From NCBI GenBank assembly GCA_026397915.1, contig JAPLTX010000014.1, forward strand, positions 186,001-250,000: a stretch of DNA of 64,000 bases, read 5' to 3'. Position 1 is the stretch's first letter. Every line of letters begins with the position of its first letter. Under the pieces are notes generated by a model, which searched no databases, had not been told where the DNA came from, and saw nothing but the letters and a program-made list of their open reading frames with translations. The translations under genes were made by a program, and so were the position numbers. This document shows, one piece after another, positions 33,555-40,963 of the stretch. This DNA is from Verrucomicrobiota bacterium. Its GTDB lineage: Bacteria > Verrucomicrobiota > Verrucomicrobiia > CAIQCK01.

Positions 33555-35020
33555 CTCTTCGCCTTCGTCTTCGCGGCCTTGCCTTTCAGTTCGGCTGGTG
33601 GCGGCGGGGGAACGTCCTTATTCATCCGGTCGTAGAGGGCCTTCAGCCGCGCGACGATCTCGGAATGTTCGGCGGCCACGTCCTTCTGCTCGCCGGGGTC
33701 GGACTGGAGATCGAAGAGCATCGTCGCTTTCGGCGTGTCGCCGCTGCGCAGGCCGGGAAAATCGGTCGGTTGATACTGTTCGTAAGGCGCGAGAATTGTC
33801 ACGCCATCGGGGCCGCGCGGGTCAATCCACCGCTCGCCGGGCTTGCCGATTTTCCAATCGTGCGGCGGTAACACATGCAGCTTCCATCGCTCGTCGCGCA
33901 CGGTGTCCAGCCGCGGACCAACCATGCCGAAGACCGCCTCGTGCGGACTCTTCGCGTCGCTGGTGAACAGCGGCATGATGTCCCGGCCGTCAATGACGCG
34001 GTCGCGCGGCGGCTCGATGCCCGCCGCCTTCAACGTCGTCGCGAACAGATCCATCATCACCGCCGGCGCGTGGCTGACGTGGCCGGCGGGAATCCGGCCG
34101 GGCCAGCGCGCAAGGCACGGCACGCGGTAACCACCTTCCCACGGCACGCCCTTCATCCCGCGCAAGCCGCCGGTGCTGCCGCCGAACCACGGGCCGTTGT
34201 CGCTGCTGAAGATCACCAGTGTCCGCTCGTCGAGGCCGAGCCGCTTGAGCGCGGCAGCCAGCTCGCCGATCTGGTTATCGAGTTCGGCGATCACGTCGGC
34301 ATAGAGACCATCGCCGGATTTTTTGTAGAACTCCTCCGAGCACGCGAGCGGCTTGTGCGGCATGGCGTGCGGCAGGTAGAGGAAGAACGGCCCGTCCTTG
34401 TGGCGCTCGACGAACTCGATGGCGCGCCGCGTATAGCGCTTCGTCAGCGTCGCCTGCACCACCGGATACTCGACGACGCGCTCGCCATCGAGCAGATGCA
34501 CGGGCCGCATGTCGTTGCTGTAGGGAATGCCGAGGTATTCGTCGAAGCCGCGCCGCGTCGGCAGAAATTGCGGCAGGTGACCGAGATGCCACTTACCAAT
34601 GCAACAGGTTGCGTAGCCGGCTTTCTTGAAAAGTTGCGCGAGCGTGATCTCCGACTGAGGCAGACCGATCTTGTCGAACTCCGGCGCGGCGTCCGGCGTC
34701 GGATTGTTCGTCATGCCGCAGCGGAACGGATAGCGGCCGGTCATGAGCGACGCGCGGCTCGGCGCGCAATACGGCATGGCGACGTTGAATTGCGTCAGCC
34801 GCGCGCCCTCGGTGGCCATGCGGTCGAGGCACGGCGTCTTGAACTTCGGGTGGCCGTAGCAACCGAGGTCGCCGTAGCCGAGGTCGTCGGCAAGGATGAC
34901 GATGACGTTGGGTCGTGGCGCGGACACTCCTGTCTGCGCCGCGCAGGAGAGGCCAGACAAGAGTGTCTGGCCTACGACGGCGGCGGCGAGCAGGCGTTTG
35001 ATGATGGGAAGCGGTCTCAT
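33551..35020 (-). CDS. Sulfatase (S1 family)
   Basis: MRPLPIIKRLLAAAVVGQTLLSGLSCAAQTGVSAPRPNVIVILADDLGYGDLG; motif YCAPSRASLMTGRYP. Confidence 0.93.
   Translation of the reverse strand: MRPLPIIKRLLAAAVVGQTLLSGLSCAAQTGVSAPRPNVIVILADDLGYGDLGCYGHPKFKTPCLDRMATEGARLTQFNVAMPYCAPSRASLMTGRYPFRCGMTNNPTPDAAPEFDKIGLPQSEITLAQLFKKAGYATCCIGKWHLGHLPQFLPTRRGFDEYLGIPYSNDMRPVHLLDGERVVEYPVVQATLTKRYTRRAIEFVERHKDGPFFLYLPHAMPHKPLACSEEFYKKSGDGLYADVIAELDNQIGELAAALKRLGLDERTLVIFSSDNGPWFGGSTGGLRGMKGVPWEGGYRVPCLARWPGRIPAGHVSHAPAVMMDLFATTLKAAGIEPPRDRVIDGRDIMPLFTSDAKSPHEAVFGMVGPRLDTVRDERWKLHVLPPHDWKIGKPGERWIDPRGPDGVTILAPYEQYQPTDFPGLRSGDTPKATMLFDLQSDPGEQKDVAAEHSEIVARLKALYDRMNKDVPPPPPAELKGKAAKTKAKR
34914..34978. repeat. 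Double-hairpin palindromic repeat, copy 2 (inside CDS 33551-35020)
   Basis: gcgcggaca-ctcc-tgtctgcgc and ggccagaca-agag-tgtctggcc; same 65-bp layout as copy 1. Confidence 0.9.
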
Positions 35021-36474
35021 GGTGTGTTCCTGGGCTGCGGCTGCGTCTTCGACTTGCCGGGCTTGAAGTTCGGATTGGGTTTCGGCAACGCGGCACCGAC
35101 GGATTCGCGCCACGCGTGGAGGCGCTGGCGCAACGAGGTGGCCCGGTCAGGCATCTGCTGCGCGAGGTCATGTTGCTCGGCGGGATCGTTGCGGAGGTCG
35201 AAAAGCTCGGCGCGGTTGCCCTCGAAATACTCCAGCAGTTTCCAATCGCGTGTGCGGATGGCGCTGACGGGCGTCGTCGTGTGGTAGTAGTGCGGGTAAT
35301 GAAAGAAGAGCGCATCGCGGCCGAGCTTCGCGGCGGGGTTCTTCAGCAACGGCGCGATATCCACGCCGTCGGTGGCGTTGGCGTCGGGCGGCAGTCCGGC
35401 GGCGCCCAGCAAGGTCTGGAAAAGGTCCGTCAGGATGACCGGTTCGCCGCAGGTCGCGCCCGCGGGCGTCAAGCCCGGCCAGCGCACCATGAGCGGGACG
35501 CGGATGCCGCCTTCATACAGCGAGCCTTTGCCGGAGCGCAACGGAGCGTTGCTCGTGACCGGGATGCGCCGGTCGCCGACCTTGTCGAGGCCGACGTAGC
35601 CGCCGTTGTCGCTGGCGAACACGACCACGGTGTTGCGGTCAAGGCCGCGCTGTTTCAGGCAGGCGAGCACACGGCCGACGTTGTCGTCGAGGTTCTTGAC
35701 CATCGCGGCGTAGATGGCGTGCTGATGGTTGAGTCCTTCGCGCAGCTTCGCCTCGAAATGTTTCACGTCGTCCGGCTTCGCCTCGATCGGCGTGTGCGGC
35801 GCATGGTGGGCCAGGTAGAGGAAGAACGGTTTTTCACCGGCGCGAGCGATGATGCGCAGCGCCTCGTCGGTAAGCCGGTCGGTGAGGTATTCGCCGGGTT
35901 GGCCAAACTCCAGATGCGGCACGTAGCGGAACTGCGCGCCGAACCGCCCTGCGCCGCTGTAGGGCCAGAAGAACGTTTGCGGCGCGCCCCAATGCGTGCC
36001 GCCGATATTCACGTCGAAGCCGTGCGTCTCCGGGTAATGGTCCGCGTCGCCGAGGTGCCATTTGCCGACGAGCGCGGTGAAGTAGCCGGCGGACTGGAGA
36101 TGTTTCGCCAGCGTGGTCTCCGTGTGGGCGAGGTTGGGGAACGATTCGCCGGCGAGAAGCTTGCGGTTCTTCGGGCCGCCGTCAATCGCGCCTTCCGACC
36201 AGATGGTCATGCGCAGCCGCGCCGCATGTTTGCCGGTCATCAACGTTGCGCGCGTCGGCGAGCAGACCGGCATCGCGCAGGCCGCGGTGAAGCGCACGCC
36301 GTCGCTGGCGAACCGGTCGAGGTGCGGCGTCTCGTGTAAATCCGCGCCATAGCATCCGAGGTCGGACCAGCCGAGATCGTCGGCGAGGATGAGGACGATG
36401 TTGGGTTTATCAGCCGCAGAGGCGACACACGAAAAACACAAAAGCCAACGGAGAGAGCGGCAGAGGATGTTCAT
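35017..36474 (-). CDS. Sulfatase (S1 family)
   Basis: PNIVLILADDLGWSDLGCYG; motif VCSPTRATLMTGKHAARLRMTIW. Confidence 0.93.
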   Translation of the reverse strand: MNILCRSLRWLLCFSCVASAADKPNIVLILADDLGWSDLGCYGADLHETPHLDRFASDGVRFTAACAMPVCSPTRATLMTGKHAARLRMTIWSEGAIDGGPKNRKLLAGESFPNLAHTETTLAKHLQSAGYFTALVGKWHLGDADHYPETHGFDVNIGGTHWGAPQTFFWPYSGAGRFGAQFRYVPHLEFGQPGEYLTDRLTDEALRIIARAGEKPFFLYLAHHAPHTPIEAKPDDVKHFEAKLREGLNHQHAIYAAMVKNLDDNVGRVLACLKQRGLDRNTVVVFASDNGGYVGLDKVGDRRIPVTSNAPLRSGKGSLYEGGIRVPLMVRWPGLTPAGATCGEPVILTDLFQTLLGAAGLPPDANATDGVDIAPLLKNPAAKLGRDALFFHYPHYYHTTTPVSAIRTRDWKLLEYFEGNRAELFDLRNDPAEQHDLAQQMPDRATSLRQRLHAWRESVGAALPKPNPNFKPGKSKTQPQPRNTP

Positions 36475-38105
36475 GGCTGGGTCGGTGGCGCGGCGATGAT
36501 GTCCACGCTGCGCTTTGAGGCGCGGATGGCGCGATAGGTGGCTTCCATGCGCTTCACGCGTTCGGCGTGGGAAGGTTCGGCGATCAGGTTTTTCTGCTCG
36601 GCGAGATCGTTCTTCAAATCATAGAGCGCTGCGGGAGCGTCGTTTTTCACGTCGAGCATCAGCTTGAAGTCGCCTTCGTAGATCGCGTGGGCGATGCCTT
36701 GGCTGGGCATCTTGGCCGCATCATCGGGCCGAATCTTGCCAGCGCCTTTGCCTTTGCGAGCCGCTTTGCCTTTCGCTCCAGCCTTGGCGGCGGGGGTTTG
36801 TTTCTTCGCGGCGGCGACCGTGCCTTCGCGAGTGAGCACCACGCTCGCGTCAACAAAGCCGCCGTCTTGGTTCACATCGCGGCCGGGCGAGGATTCGATG
36901 AGCATGGCGCGGCGCACGGGCCGGGTGTCATCGCGCTGGCCGAGCAACACGGGCGCGATGCTCACGGAGTCGAGACATTGGTCGCTGGGAACCTTCGCGC
37001 CGGCCAATTCGACCAGCGTGGGCGCGATGTCGTTGATACAGACGAACTGGTCTCGCACGCTGCCGGCGGCGACCTTGCCGGGCCAGCGCACGATGAACGG
37101 CACGCGATGGCCGCCCTCGAAGATGAAACTCTTCTTCCCGCGCAAACCGCCGACCGCGTCGTGGCCGAAGTTGCGCTCGTAGGGCAGGCCGCCGTTGTCG
37201 CTGGTGAAATAGATGACGGTGTTGGCCAGCGAGCCGCGCTGCTCCAGCATCGCCATGAGTTTGCCGAGCAGGATGTCCGGCTCCATCACCATGTCGGTGT
37301 GCTCGGTCATCTTGGTCTGACCTTTCAACGCGGTGCCGCGAATACTCTCGGCTGGCACATAGGGCGCGTGGCCACCATCGGTGCAGAAGTGCATGAAGAA
37401 CGGCGCGTCCTTGCGCTCGCGCTGGTGGAGGTCGAGGAACTTCTCCGCGTGATCCAGCAGCCGCCCGCCGACTTTGCTGTGGTCCCAGCCCGGCTCGGTG
37501 TAATCAATGCACACGCCGCGCTGGACGGTCTTGCCCTGGATGAGCTTGTCTGCGCCGACTTCCGGCAGTTCGTTGACGAGGAACAGCAGCGGCAGCGCCT
37601 GATGCCCGCGCGGAATGATCGCGCTGTAATCGAAGCCCCACGCGCGCAGTCCCTCGATCATCGGCTTGGTGAAGTCGGGATTGCCGTCGGCCAGCTTCGC
37701 GTGTTCGCCGCCAAAGCCCTGTTTGCCGAACATCGCGGTGTGATAACCCGCGTCCTTGAGCAGGTTCGCCACCGTCTTCTGCCCCGGCAGGATTTGCGAG
37801 GGCACGTGAAACCCCCAGGTGCTGCCGGGCGCGCGACCGCGCCAGGGATGATTGCCGGTGAGGAGCGAGTATCGCGTTGGCGAGCAGAGCGCGGCGGGCG
37901 TGTGCGCGTGGGTGAACCGCATGCCTTCGCGCGCGAGCCGGTCCACGCTTGGCGCGGTGATTTTGCTCTTCGGGTTGTAGCAAGCGTAATCGCCCCAGCC
38001 GACGTCGTCGGTGAGAACGACGAGAAAGTTGGGCCTGTCAGCCGCGCGGAGCGCCAGCGGCGCCAACAGCAGCGACATCAGTAGTCTAAGTGCGTGTTTC
38101 ATCAT
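36471..38105 (-). CDS. Sulfatase (S1 family) with internal Lys/Gly-rich insert
   Basis: MMKHALRLLMSLLLAPLALRAA; PNFLVVLTDDVGWGDYAC; motif LCSPTRYSLLTGNHPWRGR. Confidence 0.92.
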   Translation of the reverse strand: MMKHALRLLMSLLLAPLALRAADRPNFLVVLTDDVGWGDYACYNPKSKITAPSVDRLAREGMRFTHAHTPAALCSPTRYSLLTGNHPWRGRAPGSTWGFHVPSQILPGQKTVANLLKDAGYHTAMFGKQGFGGEHAKLADGNPDFTKPMIEGLRAWGFDYSAIIPRGHQALPLLFLVNELPEVGADKLIQGKTVQRGVCIDYTEPGWDHSKVGGRLLDHAEKFLDLHQRERKDAPFFMHFCTDGGHAPYVPAESIRGTALKGQTKMTEHTDMVMEPDILLGKLMAMLEQRGSLANTVIYFTSDNGGLPYERNFGHDAVGGLRGKKSFIFEGGHRVPFIVRWPGKVAAGSVRDQFVCINDIAPTLVELAGAKVPSDQCLDSVSIAPVLLGQRDDTRPVRRAMLIESSPGRDVNQDGGFVDASVVLTREGTVAAAKKQTPAAKAGAKGKAARKGKGAGKIRPDDAAKMPSQGIAHAIYEGDFKLMLDVKNDAPAALYDLKNDLAEQKNLIAEPSHAERVKRMEATYRAIRASKRSVDIIAAPPTQP

Positions 38106-38361
38106 TGTTCGCTTCCTGTGCTCCTTGCTCTGTCGGTCTTTTTCCAACACCGAAATTGGCGAATCGTTTCGGCTCCAATGATACTGCGCGCCGTCCATCA
38201 CGATTGCGAAGCAATCCTTGCCGCGCTCTCGCCGTCTGCGCTACACTCCGCGCCAGAATGTTCGCGGATTCCCCAGACTCTTTCCAGCGAAATGGCCACA
38301 GCAGACTCGGCCCCGACGCGACGGAAGTTCGGCTGCAACAATCTCCAAAGGAGATATCTAA

Positions 38362-39978
38362 ATGCCGGAAGAACTCGAACTGACCGAGGAAATTCGTCGG
38401 GTAGAAAACATTTTCCACAACACCAACCGGAATTTTCTCGTTCTTGGAAGTGCAGGAACGGGAAAGAGTTTTCTGCTAAAACGTTTGGTCGAGAACTCCC
38501 GCAAAAGACTTCAGGTTTTGTCGTTCACGGGCTTGGCAGCTCTCCAAGTTGGCGGGCGCACCATCCACAGCTTCTTTGGATTCGACCTCGGCCTCCAGAA
38601 GCGGTCGCACTTACTGCTGACGGGGACTGCTGAACAACAAGAGAATCGCCGGCGCGCATTTCAAAGTCTCGAAGCAATTCTGATAGATGAGGTTTCAATG
38701 CTTCGCGCAGACCTGCTTGATGCTGTTGATGGCGTTTTACGGGAACACGGTCCGCGACCGGGCGAACCGTTTGGAGGTGTTCAGGTCGGGCTATTCGGTG
38801 ACGTTTTGCAGTTGCCGCCAATTGTCGACGACGACGTCGACCAAGCGTTTCGCGCACAAGCCAACAACCTGTCAATGCCGGTTTGGGATGAGGGATGGAT
38901 TTCACCTTGGTTCTTCGATTCGTTCGCATATAGGACGGGCGGATTTATGCGGCTGACCTTGAATCATGTTTTTCGCCAGCAAAACGAGGCGGTGGAAGGA
39001 GTGGAGTTCATTCGGTCCCTCCAGCGATTACGAGAAGGCCGGATGCAGCCAGAGGATTATGATCTCATCAATTCGAGAGTCCACAACGACCGGCCCCAAA
39101 AAGCTCTCTCGCTCGTGACCACGAACAAGGAAGCTGATAGGGAGAATGACGCGAGGTTCAATGCGCTGCCAGGCCTTCCTAAAACCTATCGGGCATTTCG
39201 AGCAGAGAACTGGCCGAAACATTGGAAGGGGAAATCATACGAGCCAGTTCCTGAAACGGTTGAAATCAAGAAGGACGCTTGGGTGTTGGTTTGCGCGAAC
39301 ATCGCCGATTCCGGTTTGGTGAACGGCAGCTTGGGCACTGTGCTTCACTGCGATGACGAAGAAGTGGTCCTACAGGTCGGCAACCGAGAAGCTTCTGTCC
39401 CGAGATACGTTTGGAAGTTCCCAATCTGGCGGTGGGACGGCGAAAACAAGAGAATGGTCAAGGACGGCGAGACAATCTACTCGCAAATGCCGCTGAAACT
39501 TGCATGGGCCATGACCATTCACAAGGCACAAGGTCAAACTGTTGACGGCCCGATGTGCGTTGACCTCGGACAGCGGATGTGGTCCGGAGGCCAAGCATAC
39601 GTCGCGTTGTCTCGCGTCAGGCGTCTCGATCAACTCCACCTCCGAAGACCCGTGACAAACGAGGATGTTCTGGTCGAGAGGAAAGCGCGGCAGTTTCTCT
39701 GCGAGGGAGACTCGGCCACTTCTTTTGACGAAACTCGTGCACTAGCCGCCACGGTGTATCGAAAAACCAAGAAAATGAAGGACAAGACCGTCGAGGAGAG
39801 AGAGCGTGCAGAACACGCTCAAAAACGCATTGAGACGCTCTTGACCGATGCCGCTGCCACACTTCAAGAATGGAAGCAAGTGGTGACAAGAATCGCCGCC
39901 TCTGAAAAGAAGATTCTGTCAGCATTGGAGCAAGCGAAGAAAGCTGGTTGGTTGGAACGTTTGCTTGGCAGATTCTGA
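38362..39978 (+). CDS. Pif1/RecD-like AAA DNA helicase
   Basis: Walker A FLVLGSAGTGKSFLLKRL; Walker B LIDEVSMLRADLLDAVDGVLR; C-terminal AWAMTIHKAQGQTVDGPMCVDLG...AYVALSRVRRLDQLHL; strong SD aaaggag upstream. Confidence 0.88.
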   Translation: MPEELELTEEIRRVENIFHNTNRNFLVLGSAGTGKSFLLKRLVENSRKRLQVLSFTGLAALQVGGRTIHSFFGFDLGLQKRSHLLLTGTAEQQENRRRAFQSLEAILIDEVSMLRADLLDAVDGVLREHGPRPGEPFGGVQVGLFGDVLQLPPIVDDDVDQAFRAQANNLSMPVWDEGWISPWFFDSFAYRTGGFMRLTLNHVFRQQNEAVEGVEFIRSLQRLREGRMQPEDYDLINSRVHNDRPQKALSLVTTNKEADRENDARFNALPGLPKTYRAFRAENWPKHWKGKSYEPVPETVEIKKDAWVLVCANIADSGLVNGSLGTVLHCDDEEVVLQVGNREASVPRYVWKFPIWRWDGENKRMVKDGETIYSQMPLKLAWAMTIHKAQGQTVDGPMCVDLGQRMWSGGQAYVALSRVRRLDQLHLRRPVTNEDVLVERKARQFLCEGDSATSFDETRALAATVYRKTKKMKDKTVEERERAEHAQKRIETLLTDAAATLQEWKQVVTRIAASEKKILSALEQAKKAGWLERLLGRF

Positions 39979-40096
39979 ATTCATTTCCCCAAGGTAATTC
40001 ATTGCAACTCCGGGTTGATTGCCGCAGCCATGTTAGGGCAAAGGCCAATTCATGGAGGATCGCAGGTTGTTTGGGAGGTCATGGTGGTATTGGAAC

Positions 40097-40152
40097 GCAA
40101 CCGGGCACACGCACTAGAATCGCCAACTCTTGTAGTGCATGTGCCCGGTTGC
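40097..40152. repeat. Long imperfect inverted repeat / hairpin (20-bp arms, 16-nt loop)
   Basis: GCAACCGGGCACACGCACTA (40097-40116) and TAGTGCATGTGCCCGGTTGC (40133-40152), complementary at 19 of 20 positions. Confidence 0.9.
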
Positions 40153-40213
40153 TCTCTCAGCATTGTATGACTGGCAGACGGGAAGATGTTACGAGCCTTT
40201 AGGAGGATTTTTT

Positions 40214-40528
40214 CTATGTTTTCCACACGTTTTCGCATGTTTCCGACGTGGCGCGGCTGTTTTGGAGCCGTCGCGGGGATATGTGCCGCCGTCTGGTGGG
40301 GCTGTAACTCCGCCGGGGGGTTCTTTGCCGCCGCTGTGGAGATATGTTTCGCCGCTTGAGCATTCTTTACCGCCGCTTGGTAGTTCCTTACAGCCGCTGT
40401 GGCGTTATTTCAATCCGCTGGAAGGTTCCTTGCCTCCGCTGTGTGGTTCTTTATCGCCGCTGCGGGATTATTCCGCACCGCTGCGGCATTCCTCGCGGAC
40501 GCTGGAAGGTTCCGTCCCGCCGCCTTGC
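40214..40528. repeat. Degenerate tandem array with strict 21-bp period (12 clear units from 40277; up to 15 including weaker 5' units)
   Basis: Units e.g. ggttctttgccgccgctgtgg / agatatgtttcgccgcttgag / cattctttaccgccgcttggt / agttccttacagccgctgtgg / cgttatttcaatccgctggaa / ggttccttgcctccgctgtgt / ggttctttatcgccgctgcgg; CCGCTK at unit positions 13-18 in 8 consecutive units, no phase slip. Confidence 0.9.
40216..40359 (+). CDS. Possible small ORF (47 aa) reading into the 21-bp array
   Basis: aggagg at 40201-40206, 9-nt spacing to ATG; MFSTRFRMFPTWRGCFGAVAGICAAVWWGCNSAGGFFAAAVEICFAA*. Confidence 0.3.
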   Translation: MFSTRFRMFPTWRGCFGAVAGICAAVWWGCNSAGGFFAAAVEICFAA

Positions 40529-40612
40529 CGGGCTGCGGGCGGCGGGTGGGAAAAACGCTTGCCTTGTCGCGAGGGGCGGAGTTACAAGGGCGCGAACCAC
40601 TCCTTACATATT

Positions 40613-40933
40613 ATGAGCACGACGAACAGTTCCACGGGAAAGCCGCTGTTGTCGCTGGCGCAGGTCAGCAAGTTGTTGAGCGATGAGACGCGGTGGCGGT
40701 TGTTGCGGGAGATGAGCAAGGGAGAGATGCTGCCGACCGCCGATCTGGCCAAGCGCGCGGGGACGACTCCCGACTCGGCATACAAGCACCTGATCGTCTT
40801 GAACCGGATGGGTGTCGCGGTGCAGCGCTATCGCGGGTTCTTCGCGATGACGCCCGCGTTCCTGCCGCCCGCCGGCTCGACGACGCTGGACCTCGGCCAC
40901 TGCGTGGTCAAACTCGACACGCCGCTGGAGTAG
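40613..40933 (+). CDS. Small ArsR-like winged-HTH transcriptional regulator
   Basis: MSTTNSSTGKPLLSLAQVSKLLSDETRWRLLREMSKGEMLPTADLAKRAGTTPDSAYKHLIVLNRMGVAVQRYRGFFAMTPAFLP (ArsR-type wHTH pattern). Confidence 0.75.
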   Translation: MSTTNSSTGKPLLSLAQVSKLLSDETRWRLLREMSKGEMLPTADLAKRAGTTPDSAYKHLIVLNRMGVAVQRYRGFFAMTPAFLPPAGSTTLDLGHCVVKLDTPLE

Positions 40934-40963
40934 GCGGGCGGGCAGAACCGCCCGGCAGCTTCA

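Noticed and set aside
38180-38260. Short palindrome gattgc-gaa-gcaatc upstream of the helicase as an operator
   Set aside because: Only a 6-bp stem; insufficient evidence without genome-wide recurrence.
40097-40152. Integron attC site
   Set aside because: Ends do not match RYYYAAC/GTTRRRY core sites and no integrase is present in the window.
40097-40152. Rho-independent terminator of the helicase gene
   Set aside because: Strong stem but no following T-run, and 119 bp after the stop codon; at best uncertain.
40214-40528. CRISPR array
   Set aside because: Units are contiguous 21-bp degenerate repeats without repeat-spacer alternation; no cas genes in the window.
40214-40528. TALE-like or diversity-generating-retroelement target
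   Set aside because: Seven-residue periodicity does not match TALE repeats; no reverse transcriptase or template repeat recognised in the window.
40139-40933. Single long 264-aa ORF covering array plus HTH domain
   Set aside because: Upstream part is the repeat in an incidental open frame without a good RBS; homology-like content begins only at MSTTNSS (40613).
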